Shown here in pieces: positions 30,953-43,420 of a stretch of 64,000 nucleotides of DNA. The translations under genes were made by a program, and so were the position numbers. The stretch lies in assembly GCA_900239685.1 (NCBI GenBank), contig OENT01000124.1, forward strand, positions 124,001 through 188,000. Direction: 5' to 3'. The notes under the pieces were generated by a model that saw nothing but the letters and a program-made list of their open reading frames with translations, did not search any database and was not told the origin of the DNA. Within the stretch, counting starts at the first letter, position 1. Each line of letters begins with the position of its first letter. This stretch comes from Rotaria macrura. Taxonomy: Eukaryota > Rotifera > Eurotatoria > Philodinida > Philodinidae.

Positions 30953-32231
30953 TGCGAACGGCGAATCGAAACAGCTAGAAACAATAGATATGAACAAAAA
31001 ATCACGGCAACCATTGACTCTAGTTAATAGTAAGTTGCGTAAGGTCGTTTTACAAGGCTAAAGTTAAAAAGAGTCAGAATTAACATGGGAAAAATTGAGA
31101 GCATTAAACCTGTTGAATATAAAGCGAATGCTGGAATTTTGTCAATAATACATTTTCTATCAGTGTAGTCTGTTGCATAGAGGGCACTTTGAATTTTTTT
31201 GTTGTTCTTCAATGCAAGAACGAAAGAAAAAGAAAAACAATTTTTTTATGTTTATTGGAATAGAAGCAAACAAAAAAAATATCTAAAAGTAAAAATACAA
31301 TAATCTATTTATTAGTTTTTCTTTCCTGTATCAAACAAACGTGTTTGCCTTTTCAGCGTTTCTTATATAAGACCTATATTTATTCGATTTCCTTTTACTT
31401 AGGGTTATACGTGAGCGTTGATGCTATTGAAGTGTACAGAGAAAATCCAAGAGAGTTCCAAGAGTCAATCTACATGAGCCATAAGCGAAACACAAAGAAG
31501 ATAATCAATCGAAATCGCGCGATTTCGTTCAAATGAAGACTTTTTGTAAAGACATGCGTATTAAGAATTATCATGCAAACCGTTTGAAAAAAATACTGTT
31601 TTGCCTTCTTCTGACATTTCAAAGTTTTTTGTGGTACTTTTACCACAAAACTTTGATTATTCTGATTTTTTTCATGGCTGTCATATCATACGAAAAGTAC
31701 ATCGGTTCGGATTGAAGCTGTAATTGTGAATAGATACCGAAGCTATGTCCTTTTCATTCAAAGTTCAGTTCAAATGGATGACCTATTAATGAGTTGCTCA
31801 ATATGTTGAACCAGGTACAGAAAAAATCGTCATTCTCGTATTTTTGTGGTGTGTGCGCATCAATGGAGTGCAAGTAGAAAAGTTACCAACACCCAGCGAC
31901 GTACGAAATAGTTGTTGTGATGAAGATGCTCAAGTATCAAATAGTTTGATCTCACGAACAAGAACATGCTTTGCAAGTAATTCTGTTAAATCATCTAGGA
32001 ATAAAATACAAAATTTTTCTATTAATTAATTAATTTGCTAATTCTTTCGTGCTGCTGTAAGCATATTACAGTTGGATACATTTTGATCGTTATCAAAACT
32101 ATTTATTTACACTTTGATACTCGTTTTGTATTAATCAGAAAATATTCGATAGCATAAGCATCATTGTCTTTGATTCTGACCGCGCATATGGCTTTGCAGT
32201 TTCAAACAAATACTTTTGCTGATTTGAAGTT
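30953..32231. other. Intergenic region upstream of KDM3
   Basis: No recognisable gene. It contains a short strong hairpin at 31620-31655, listed separately, and several short open frames without motifs. The KDM3 promoter should lie in its lower-coordinate part. Confidence 0.4.
31620..31655. repeat. Short inverted repeat (hairpin)
   Basis: CAAAGTTTT followed by TTGTGGTA is mirrored by TACCACAAAACTTTG, with a short T-rich loop. The stem is about 15 bp with a small internal bulge. It could be a transcription terminator-like or cruciform site, or the core of a tiny fold-back element. No flanking duplication is apparent. Confidence 0.6.
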
Positions 32232-32532
32232 CCCAGGTGAATCAATCCGATTGAATTTTGGGAGACGGATCTACATACGAATCTGACGGATGAATCGCAT
32301 TCTCCTAATAAGATCCTAATTACTATCTGATGGCATTAGTATAGAGGTGATTAAAATAAGCATGCGAGATCCTAAAACTTCTTACAGAGGATCCGAAAGA
32401 CATTCCCAATATCTATTTCCGACAGAATTTCGTTGGCTTTATAATAAAAAAGACGTATAACGTCCGATTCGATTCTAGTTGGATTCCGAGCGAAATCCGA
32501 TAGGATCCGATTACAGAAATGCTTCACCTAGG
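32232..32532. mobile_element. CCCAGG-ended MITE-like element, copy 1
   Basis: The left end reads CCCAGGTGAATCAATCCGAT. The right end, reverse-complemented, reads CCTAGGTGAAGC and soon enters the same GGATCC/CGGAT words. TT flanks both outer ends, suggesting a 2-bp target duplication. The interior repeats GATCCGA and ATCCGAT motifs. There is no coding capacity. It closely resembles the copy at 44420-44768. Confidence 0.7.
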
Positions 32533-33791
32533 TTACGAAAACTAATCATATTTGTCAATCAGTATTTAGATTACTTTTATATAACCATAGTGAACCCAAT
32601 ATTAGAATATAATCCAACTTTGTTTTCTGCCTTCAAATTTCAATGCATTTTTCTTTTCATAATGTTAACACAACGATTGAAAGTTTATTACTCTGTGCCC
32701 TATTATCTTAGTAGTCATCAATGTTCGTAAAAAAGAAAGCCAATCGTTACAACTTTGATAAAATGATAGGCGTTATAATTACTTTACAAAAATTCTTCGA
32801 AGCAGTACTATTATGATTCTTCGCATATAGAAGAAAGAATATTTTTATTGAATTAAGTGATTTAGTTCAATATGTTATTTAATTATAATCAGCTTAGTAA
32901 AAATTCTCTTTTACAATCTTAGAATTCTTTCTTGATACTACTTTTTTTTCAATCAACGGTAGATGTGTCAATTTAAAGCTCGTTTGAAATAATATTCTGC
33001 AAAGCTAAATTCAATATGAAGTCAAGACTTTAAAATCCTTTTTCTTCTTATGATGAGTTTTTTTTTTCATTTAAATATTTCACTTCTGGAAAATGGTATT
33101 CAAAGAATACGTCAGTATTATAGAATTTTTTTAAAATTAATTTTGAATGCTCGTAGCATTCACCTGTGTACAGGGAGGGGGGGGGGCTTAGCCCCTATGA
33201 CCATCCCCTGACTCCATTGCTAGCAGCATCAAAAACGAAAATCCTATGTAGAAAATTTTCAAAGCCACTTTACTCCCTGATCGAGCAGCTTTGGAAATAA
33301 CAGGAAATTGTTGCAGAAAGTACTGAACGCATTAGAATCATCAAAAAAGAGTAATATTTCCCTTACTTTCTTTTTATGGTTTTACTTTGGTCGAAATTTC
33401 TTCAGAGGTCGCCTCTTTAAAAATTTGAGTTGAGTCTCATTTGAAAGCATACTATTAGCATTTTGAAAGAAGAATTCTTTTAAGCGATTTTCCCAGAACT
33501 AATTTGCTTGTTGCTTCAAAGCGCATCTTCTATTCTATCCATCATTTAGATATAATAATACCATAGTAGAATATAAATTTATGTGATCAATTAAACAGCA
33601 TATTGAACTAAATCACTTAATTCAATTAATAAATATTTTGCTCTATATGCGACGAATTGATTGGCCACCGATTATCTGTCTTCAGTAACATTTGAGTATA
33701 AAATCTTCTTAACAACTGACGACTCGTATAATTTTTCTCATAAGGTTATAGTATCCCTTATTGCAAACCTCCCGTCAATGAAAGACTCCAA
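32533..33791. other. Intergenic spacer
   Basis: No gene recognised. A G-run of about a dozen bases sits at about 33173-33187. The motif TTGAATTAAGTGATTTAGTTCAATATG (27 bases, not quoted in full elsewhere) occurs near 32845-32871 and again inverted near 33598-33625, so the segment between may be flanked by long inverted ends of a worn element. Confidence 0.4.
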
Positions 33792-34098
33792 CCCAGGACG
33801 AGCATTACGGCGAACAAATACGGTCGTAAACGAACATTTACGATAACGTATACTACCGTTTCCCATCGTTAATCGCCGTAAACCATCGTATGTTGACGTT
33901 TTGGTATGCACCGTATTACGGCCGTATTTTTCTGCCCTGTAAACGGCTAATTACGACTGCAACACGGCCAAAAAATGTAGTATTCAGCCCATTACGGTCG
34001 TTTACGGCACATTGAAAAACGACTGTAATACGGTGCATACCAAACGGCGAAAAAATTAACGGAAACGGCCGTTTACGACCGTGCTTCTTCGACCTGGG
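33792..34098. mobile_element. CCCAGG-ended fold-back MITE, CGTAAACG core, copy 2
   Basis: The ends CCCAGGACGA and (reverse complement) CCCAGGTCGA are flanked by AA on both sides. The interior is inverted: GGTATGCACCGTATTAC occurs on the left arm and, inverted, on the right. It is packed with variants of CGTAAACGGCCGTTTACG. The length is 307 bp and there is no coding capacity. By end sequence it belongs with the copies at 32232, 44420 and 45843. Confidence 0.75.
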
Positions 34099-36540
34099 AA
34101 GTAAGTCTTCTGATAGATTGATGTTAATCGAATTTCTAGAGGGATCTAGGAATGCGAATTTTATGTAAAATGTTTTTAAAACATTGACCTTAAATTTGAT
34201 ATTAGTATTTTGACAAAAATGACTTGTGTACTAGCACCTGCTTGTGAGATTACATACCCGTAAATAGGGATAAACTTATGAGGCGTTGCTCGCATGAGTT
34301 ATCTATGTTAGGAAACACGATCGAAGTGTTGAAGTACATAGAGAAGAAAGTTGGATGCTTTTCGTCACCTTCTACCTGCAGATCATGACAAAGCGTCCTG
34401 GTCGCATTCATAGACTGATGAATGAAATGCCTTCCTCTCCGTACTAACGACTGAGACAAACTTTATTTATAAACGATCAAAGACATAAATCCCTTGTATT
34501 CAACTAGAATATATGAGTTAACTGGTCATCTTAGTTTCTGAGCAGTTGCCTGCAATCCACAACTTGAATTCAGGTACCAATTCGCTGGCCCCGGATCGGT
34601 TAAACGCTATGAAAAAAAGTATCCGATCGCATATCGATTTTAGATCATACCTGGACTCGACAGTGAAAAACGTCTCGCCGTATTAAAACATTTTGACTTT
34701 TTCAAACTGTTATTGATAGAATAGTATAAAGATGGAATCTGCTTCGATTATAATCGAAGAATACATTGAACTTGAGAATATAGACCAAGGCAATAAAAGC
34801 TATTATTGATTTTACTAAGAGAATTCGTTTTTGTTGATATTGTATCCACATATATTGAGACGTCGTGTCATTCAGTAATTGAATATATTGAGAGGAAAAT
34901 GAGGTTTTAGAAACATGTACATGCATTTTCGTGCTTGAAAAAGTATTCATCTATGTATCAATAATTATAGCGTTTATTGTTAATATTACGTTCTATTTCA
35001 GCTTCATCATTAACAAGCAAATATATACTTGACGAAAATGAGCGGATTTCAGAATTACAAAAGAACAGATGTGTAAGATCTTAAGTACAAATTCATAAGA
35101 TCTTGGATACATATTAAGATAAAAACGTGTAGTATGTGTCGTGATTTGCTACACAATCTATGACGCATTCTGAAAGCGTGGTTCGAACCTACTGCACAGC
35201 GAATGTTTTTCTGTAACAGCATGTTATGCACTCTTTTCAATGTATTTCCATTTAATTATTCCTATTCTGAATAACTCAAGCAAGTAAGATCTTAGTATTC
35301 GACTGGCTTTGATCGGGACCGATCTTCATCAGACCACTTCAGGGTAGTCCTCTTCCCGGTCATCGATAGAGATCTGCATGTTCTCGAATAATCAATAATC
35401 GATAAATAGTTTTGAAAAAACAGTTTTTAAATATATGGTTCGTACGTTCAATCATGTTCTTTACATCCTACTGTTTATGCATAATAGAACGGTGAATGAC
35501 AAATTGTCCACATGTAAATAGACGAATGATGTTGCTATTTTTTTACTAAAGATCTTGTGAGAAGATAATAGTAAACGATATCTTTTCCATAATCTTGCCA
35601 AGATCTCAGGTACAGATGTATCTGATACAACCAAGATGTACGCATCCAAATTATCTTTTCAAGATCTTGATAAGATCTTGCTTACAAAATGTTCGACTAG
35701 GGAATAGCCTGTTTTAATTGTTCAGACACTATATTTGCCACTGATGACATTAATGCAATAAGGTTTTCTCTCGACAAATATAGCAAAAGAAGCTTGAATC
35801 ATTATTTAGACCGATATATTGGCAATAGGGAATAATATTGCGTTACAAACAATTCTTGGATTTTTGTCACGGTCGTAAATAGCGAGAACTTCTTCATTGA
35901 CTGATAGAATGCGGTGTTCTAAATCGAATATATTTAAAGAACTTTCGATTGATGTTGTATTCGTCTATATTTTTTTCTTTTTCTGTTCCGGTTTCATTGA
36001 TTTTCCTTTTTTTATTGTTGTCGGTGCTTAAAGCTAATTCTTCGAGATCGGCCCCGCTGGTGCCACATTTTAGTGATAAAGTCGTGTGTTAATAGTAATC
36101 CTTTTATTTGCGTAAATAAATTTTCACTGATTTTTTTCTATAGTTGACAATGATGCTGTTTTACGGAAAAATAAAAATAATGTTCATGAAAATAATAAAA
36201 GATGACTATGCACCTTTTTCAATCGAATTCGACGTGGGTGAGACTTCGATAAGTTCAGTTGATGATGAAGTTGGCTCAAGATCAGCTAAACCATCAAAAT
36301 AACTGAGGATTGATTGAAATCAGTTGATTCAACTAAGATTCGCTCAGTTGTTATAGAAGATCATTCAATTGGGGGATCGCAGTTGGTGTGCTTTCAAATG
36401 GAGTTGTCACTTGCTGTGAGAAACTTGTACCATGATGATTGAATAAAAAAATATCAGACTTTTGACTGATTAGTATCTTCTATTAGAAAATAAATATATG
36501 ACTATGATATTGAGCTGGCAGATTTAGACATGCTTATATT
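34099..36540. other. Intergenic spacer with repeated AAGATCTTG words
   Basis: No gene recognised. AAGATCTT occurs at about 35076, 35097, 35287, 35550, 35658 and 35670, and the phrase TATTCRACTRG occurs near 34490 and 35298, with a GTTCGACTAG variant near 35692. This suggests remnants of a repeat family whose borders I could not define. Confidence 0.4.
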
Positions 36541-36559
36541 TTAGTTGCCTGAACGTAAA

Positions 36560-38042
36560 ATCGAAGCTGGTGGGCATTTTACCAATTTATATTTGTTTAA
36601 TAGCTGATGCAGTAGTCGTTGTTGAATATTGTGTCCGCGGTGGATCATTAAACTCAACACATGATGTTCGAGGACAACAAATTGTATTTTTTGCTGTCAC
36701 CATGGATGCATCATACCAAATATTAATCAAGTTTTCCCTTGGAATAATTCTTGGATCGTACGGATAAACTCCTGATTTTGCAAATGCTGGAGTAAAATGA
36801 GCAGGCAGTAATGCGTAATCATAAAGTATTGCAAATAGCTTAACAAAATTTGATTTATCAAGTTGTTTTTTGCTTGACGATTTATTAAGTTCCCATAATA
36901 AAGACCTCCATTGAGTTTTCAGATGTTTGAATCTCTACATATCCAGTGGTTGAAGAATATGAGTAGCATGAGAAGGTAAACATAACATATGAATCTGATG
37001 TTAAATAGCTCGCTTTCCACGCTGCTTTGATGAATACATCTTTAGAGTGATTATCAAGTGTTAGTAATAGTGGGCGTGGAAATATGACGTGTTTTGGAAT
37101 AAATAATTTTTAATGATAATCGTGAAAACAATTTTCATCCACCCGACTTAAATCGATATCATTGAAAACAACTCCGGGTGTCACATCCTTCAGACATCAT
37201 CGGTAATGTAGTCTTATTACTTTGTAAATAATATATGGTGGAAGGCATGTACCACCAGCAATGATACTTAATAGTATTGTGATATGTTATGATTTGCCGA
37301 TTCCATCTTGTGCCATAAAAGTTTTCAATGATGTTATTCGCAAGCTAGAAGCTCAAGTCAAGGAAAATATGGGACTCATCCAAATTCTACGTTGTATTTT
37401 GTCTCAGTAAGCACTGTAATATTATTACAAAAACGTTATTGGTTCGGATATCCAGTTTTTCGCTTGATTAGCATTAATTATGTCAAGTATCGTCGCCAAA
37501 GCCAGATTCGTCAGCATTGAAGATTTTATTTGGCTTATTCAATATATCCAACCTTTTCAGCAAAGAAAATACTTTTGGTGAGCCAATCGTCAACCACTTC
37601 TTTTGTAATATATCCCTCTTCTTTTCCAAACGAATGCTCTGAATTAATTTCAATTTATCATTCCACCGTTTGAGAAATCCATAATACCATTCTTTTGTAG
37701 GTGCACCACAGTGAAATCTTGACTTTAAATTCATCAGCTGAACTTGTTCCATAACGTAATTGATAATATCTTGAGAAGAGCATAATTCTCGACAATCGTG
37801 TGATGTTTCAATCAGCTTTACTAAATACACTTCTTCATCGCCTGTTAAGATTATTGACCGTAAAACTTTACTTAGCGAATATCGAGATATTCGAGCAGAT
37901 AAAATACCTTTGGGAAATTGTTGTAATTTCTGAAGCTTTGTTTGCACGTCCATTCACCACTTTTTCTCTCTTCGATGGCATTCAGCATCTCCTCATCATT
38001 GTACGCAGATGCATCTTGTTTAGAAACATAACTACGCATCAT
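36560..38042 (-). mobile_element. Decayed pogo/Tigger-like DNA transposon (transposase remnant)
   Basis: The minus strand encodes pieces in the order of a pogo-family transposase. The N-terminal helix-turn-helix (SAYNDEEMLNAIEERKSGE, from an MM start at 38042) changes frame before FPKGILSARI. Next comes the CENP-B-like part (GAPTKEWYYGFLKRW) and the first DDE aspartate in IFNADESGF (about 37495-37520). Further on are LLLTLDNHSKD with the second aspartate (about 37030-37080), the very typical PSHATHILQPLD, and a C-terminal SGVYPYDP. Several stops and frame changes show it is dead. I did not find convincing terminal inverted repeats. Confidence 0.8.
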
Positions 38043-39012
38043 CACAATTGATTCAAGAAATGAATATATTGTAACTTTGGTAGTTATTGACTTATTCAAG
38101 GCGAAGGAAAGAAATAAATACATAGTGAAACGAATTTTTTTCGTTTCTGTTCGTCGAATGACAATAATACTTAAAATTCATGCTGCAGATCTTTTGGCTC
38201 ACAAAAAACCTGTGAAAGTGCATACACACATATCGAGAACTGATTCGAATCATTTTTGAACATTCCTAGCCATTTTACATGGTTGTCTACAACTGAACCA
38301 CTCTACTCTACTCTCTTCACAATATATATTTTATCTTGCATGACATGACTGGGAGAACGAAACAATAAGTATTTCTTTAATATATTTAACCACGTGGTCG
38401 TAAGAATTCCGGCATCCAGGCGGTTTCATTCGACGATTTCATGCTTTTTCGATTCTCTTTAAAATAAATTGGAAGCGCCAACGCTTTATTTTCCTCCGCA
38501 TCACAAGTTCATGTAAACATTCGTTTATTCATGATGGATTTCTACTAATCAAACATTAATGTTTGATTTTTATATAGGAAAACTGTAGTAAAAGAACTTT
38601 TGATTTTTATCATTAAATGGTCCGAAAAAGAAACGAGTTGCAGATTTAGACAATAATGCCTCAACGGGAAACAAATATAGCACTACTATTTTTGACAGAG
38701 AGCTAGCTCCCACGACGAAATTTGTTGATTTTCTAGAACGTTTTCTCAAAGTATAACGATCGTATAAACGAGTTTTAGAAAGAAACAACGTTATGGTATA
38801 TCTATTAGTACATTGAGATCGAAAACGAAAAAAGTGGGACCTTCTCTATTTTCCAGGTGTAAACGAATGCAGTTAAGATATTCATATTCGAAGATATTCA
38901 TTGATGCCAAGATTTGCTTAAATAATTTTCAAATCTCCGAGCGAGGCTTCATTGGAATAGATTCTCTTTTTAAAACATGAAGAAATACGCTAACTGAAAA
39001 GCGAAGTAGGTA

Positions 39013-40503
39013 CACTGAAAAAAAATAAGGTGTCACACGAAATCTTTGAGGTTTCGTCAAGTTTTACTATAATGTATAAGTGTCCGTAAAATCATACGAA
39101 ACCTGTAAGAGGTTCAGCAATATCCAAGGTTTCCTAAAATTCTTTATACAGTTTTAAAATATGAAAATGTTTCGTCGTCCTGAATCCTTTGAAATTTGGG
39201 TTACCCCTGAGGTTTGGTCAAAACTCCTTGAGTTTCGTATACAAAACGCGTTGTAAATATGCTTCGTACAGAATTAGGGCCATGAAGTTAAGATTACCAA
39301 GTCGTTGCGTTTCTAAGTAGCTGGTAACGGACAAGTTACCATATTCACGTGCTTACGGTAATGGACCGGTACCAGTAACTGGGCATCGGAGTAACGGATT
39401 GAACCACTCCTCTAATGAGCATCAAAAATGGTTTTAAGAAAAATTACGAAATTCTATAAACTTCGACCAAAGTATATCAGGTTCGGACAATCCATTTGTG
39501 AAACCGCTATTTTCCCGATTTTCAGTTCATATGTTTTTTAGAGAAACATTTTTTCGACAAAACTTTGAACTGTTTCATTGAAGTTATTTTTCTTCTCATG
39601 AAGCCTGTTTCTGCATTCAGAGATAGATTTTTAAAAAAGAAGAGTAAGAGGGAGAATAATAAAAATTCCTGGATCAGATTCAGATTCTCTGAGCCCGACT
39701 TGCTTTACTCAAATGGTTATGAATTTCGTTTTTTTCGGGAAAACCTACTTTGCTGATACTTGGAGGAGTCCTTGATTCTGTCGCTCCGATGCCGTTAACG
39801 AGTAATTGGTAACGGAAATGTTACCCGTTCCTTGATGAAGTATTGCTTTTCTAGTTAGATCAGTTGGCAGATGAACAAATAAGAATGGTGAGTTTGATTT
39901 TAGAAGTTACAATAGGATGAAATGTTTTTTTTTCTATTTAGATCAAACATCCCAGTCGATCGTTTCACCCACCTGAACCTGAAGGAACTAGCAGAAAAAA
40001 TGCCCGAAAAGTTCGGAATTCTGTACGAATATAGATGGCGTCGCTGGAAAAAGATAATACTCTTCTGGCCACAAACTTTTCTGATTGTTTTCTAGTGAGT
40101 TCCGAGTAAGTTAGTGTGTCTTTTCACAAGAAGCTGAACAAACCATGGCAAAAAAACTTTGGAAAGTTTGTGGTCAAAATATTGCTTCCGTGTTCCAGCG
40201 ATATCATGTGTTTCGCTATAGGATATAGTGATTCGCGCATCCTTTTCTGCCGTTTTTCATAGGACCCGGTTCTTTTATAGAGAGTGGTAGGTTTTAGCAT
40301 TGAATGATGGCGGAAAAATACTTTCGCAATGGAGCATAGCATTCGGCGAAACTTACATTCAATGTTGAATCGTGAAGTGTAAAGAACTCCAAGTAAGAAA
40401 AGTTCGCTATCAGCTATTAAAAATTAAGAATTTTTACGAAATCTAATTCCTTCGAAATCCCAAAGGATTTAGGTTTCGTGTGTTACCTTTTTTTCTTTCA
40501 GTG
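39013..40503. mobile_element. TA-flanked TIR element of 1.5 kb (Tc1/mariner-type, non-autonomous)
   Basis: The left end CACTGAAAAAAAATAAGG, followed by TGTCACACGAAA, is matched on the right in reverse complement by CACTGAAAGAAAAAAAGG, followed by TAACACACGAAA. TA abuts both outer ends, which is the Tc1/mariner target duplication. Inside are many TTTCG/CGAAA words and a nested GGTAACGG-type segment at about 39276-39830. There is no transposase. The left and right TIRs differ by only a few bases over some 30 bp. Confidence 0.75.
39276..39830. mobile_element. GGTAACGG-type segment nested in the TA-flanked element
   Basis: The segment carries GGTAACGGACAAGTTACC and related words at its left, and GGTAACGGAAATGTTACCCG at its right. 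The sequence TTCTATAAACTTCGACCAAA in its left part is a diverged match to the arms of the fold-back element at 49105-49688 (TTCTATAAAGGTTGACGAAA). It therefore looks like an old copy of that family. Exact ends are uncertain. Confidence 0.5.
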
Positions 40504-41010
40504 TAGTGTTGATTACGGTAGAACAGTTTAATGAAGTATTTTCCCGTGGACATAGATGATTCGCTTTCTTTAGAATTCGTAATTGAAAGATGCGTAGAGC
40601 TAAAATAATTGTGAAAAGAGCTTCTTAAATTTACTCTTCAGAGAAAAGGCGAGTCACTTTTCATGTAATGAGTTATGAGAATGGTCATATCGAATTAAGT
40701 TTCGGCACAAAGTACTTGTTTTATATTAGGTTAATGTTTATATGAGTCGAAGAGCAGATTGTTACCTGTTTTAGTTCTACCTAGATCCTGTATATGACAT
40801 GGGATAATAATGGTGAGTTTGTTCTTAGAACTTAAATGCTGAGCAATTGTTTCATTTCTATTTACATTTAACATTTCATGAAGAAATGATAATGGTGAGT
40901 TCGATTTTGAACTTTGAAAGCTTATCAATTGTTTCATTTCTATTTAGATGCAACATCCCAAGTAGGTGGTTCCAAGACTCAGATGTTACAGGAACCGGTA
41001 GAAAAGATAT
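39884..41010 (+). repeat. Three diverged direct repeats (GGTGAGTTTGATTTTAGAA type)
   Basis: Similar units of roughly 80 bp begin at about 39884, 40808 and 40888. Each starts AATGGTGAGTT and carries TTTCTATTTA and ACAT near its end. The first and third continue in similarity (ACATCCCA, then CAGAAAAAAT or TAGAAAAGAT). The first lies inside the TA-flanked element and the other two just outside it. Confidence 0.55.
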
Positions 41011-41639
41011 TGCAGTGTGACCGTATACTATAGAAAAGAACCTGAAATCGGTGGCTAATCGGTAGTGGTACCCACACCAACAGCTTTGCGAAGCTTGTGT
41101 TCTGAGTTTTACCAACTTACTTATTTTTACGGCAAGAGTCGGTGGAAATCATTGGAAAAACTTAGGTAAAGCTTCCAGACTGAGTGCTATGCTGCTACGT
41201 TCCTGCGATTATCCAAGTAATTCCTGCAGGATACAGTAACTTGCAAGCATCTTTCTTGTCTTTTCTTGAAGAATCCGGCTTGTGGAAAGATCCAACTGGG
41301 TTACAGCTATCTCATGGGTCTCATTTCAGATCGGAAACCTTTTATCCATTTTTGTGGTTGATATGTGAAGGAATTTTTTACTTCGTTTGTTGGTTTCCGA
41401 ATTCTCTGAAACCGTGTCTCCGAAACCCTCAAAGGTTCTCAGATAAAAGCAAACTCGGAAACCCTCTTCGGGTCTTATGGGATGCGTTTTTCTTTAGAGA
41501 GTACTGATTATCACAGCGATTGATAGATGTCAAACAAGCCTACCACACTATATAGTTTATGGATGCAACAGTAACGATAACAGCTACAATCGGTCACCGG
41601 TTGGAACGGTCAACAATAAGGACGGTTACTGGTAGAATG

Positions 41640-43420
41640 GTGAATCAGCGGTGATTCACCGTCATCGTTGCATCGCTCATCTAGTTACTATATTTAAACA
41701 CCCGCGTAAAATACTTCATTTACATCGGCTGATTAAAAATAATGAGCGACTTATCTTGCTTGCTTCTATGAATCGATATATTCAATATGAATTAAGAGCA
41801 ACTACTAAATTCGATGGCAAGAATTTTGTTTCAATCTCGAATAAAAAATGTGAAACGCTATTTGAGATACCACTCGGTACCCTCTTTAAGGGTCGTAACC
41901 TTTAAATTCATGGATTTGTCAATAATACAGACGACTACGTAATTAACTGAAACATGATGCTATGATACAACAACCTTTCGAAAATTATTCTAGAATGTTT
42001 CAAGTCATCAAAATATCGACCTGAAATCGAGCAGTTGATTACTCTTAGCCGTCACTATCACAAAAAAATACCGAAATTCCATCTCAAATATTTTTGTTTC
42101 CGATTGGAGATATTATTCAATCGATTCGTCGTCTTAAAACAAAGACTTCAAGTGATCATGGAAAAGTCTTCAACAAGTTGCTTTAATCGATCCGAGTTTC
42201 TTGTTATTGCTTTATTTTTCAAATTTTTAAACGACCACTCATGCATGCCTCATAAATCATCGTCAACACTAGAAATTAGCTAAGATGATTCTGTTACCCA
42301 CCGAGAAATCAACTAATCTAGCAATAAATCAAACACGATTCATGTCACTCTTACTCTAGTTGTTCAAGAAAAGTGTACGAAAGGTGTTTCCTTCTATATC
42401 TTCTTAAATGGATCAATAATAACAGTATTATTTCATCGAAACAATCAGGTTTTCGACAACACGATTCATACAATTTCTTCAGGACATTACTGTTGGTCTA
42501 GTACAAAACATGTCTGCCCATGTACTCTACGTCAATTTCTAAATAAGCCTTGGATTAAGATTGGCATTCTAGGCTACTTGATAAATTGTGTAAAATGCAT
42601 TGCTCTCAAGAAATTAATTCGTATTATCATCGAATATATGAAAAAAATCGAAAATGCTATATTGAAGTGAGTCATTTTGTTTCCAGCACATTTAACATTG
42701 AAGAGGAGGTGTGGCAGGTTCATATCTCGGATCAATTCTATTCCTTTCGTTTCACTGTACAAGTACTCTATAAATCTCATCTGCTACTCATCAACATCTA
42801 TATACCGATGATCTCACTGTTATATTAACACTTCACTATTGTGGTCTCGAGGGAAGTTTCAGCGAAATATCCAGTATTTAAGTCAACAAGCCGATTAATT
42901 CCGAGAAAACGAAATGGTAATGGATTCATAAGCGAATGCTAATACCATCCCTCATTCTTCATGTTGAGCAGCAACATATTAAACGTGCATCGCTCGTAAA
43001 ATATCGAGGTTAATTATATGTTGATGAAAATTTATCATGCTACAAACACTATACGAAAATGCTTGAGAAAGTTCAAATTAATCCAAATATACTCAAATAT
43101 CTCACACAATTACATGTATCCTAATTAAAAACATGTCAGATAGTCTTTAATTCGCTCGTTTGACCGTATTTTCAACTGCTACATACTTTTGTCCATTACC
43201 GTCACTTGGCACCATTCAACAAATTGAAGCAAAACTCCGACAAGTCTATTGTCTTGTAGACAACTGCTAGAGTGCTCGTAATGACTGCCTTATTAAAGCA
43301 CTAACATCATCTCCTAAACTTTGCGAATCTTGTATTCTCGCCGAATTAATGCTAATGTACCTACAAATTCACATTGAAGATGTTGATTTTATTGCCACCC
43401 CACATCGTGACTGATCAAAT
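41640..43420 (+). mobile_element. Decayed LINE (non-LTR retrotransposon) with RT remnants
   Basis: Plus-strand fragments follow the order of a LINE reverse transcriptase: SIISSKQSGFRQHDS near 42430-42470, then STFNIEE at about 42690 (the position of the GVPQGS box), then the catalytic HLYTDDLTVIL with YTDD at 42801-42812. A thumb/3' region follows (YVDENLSCYKH, KMLEKVQINPNILKYLTQLH) at about 43020-43120. Frames change repeatedly, so the copy is dead. The boxes suit the jockey/R1/I/CR1 assemblage, but I cannot place it in a clade. Its 5' limit is a guess, and no poly-A tail or target duplication was identified. Confidence 0.7.

Noticed and set aside
41184-41507. 107-codon plus-strand frame with a hydrophobic centre
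   Set aside because: The sequence is built of GAAACC/GGTTTC-type words near worn repeats, has no motif and no splice support.
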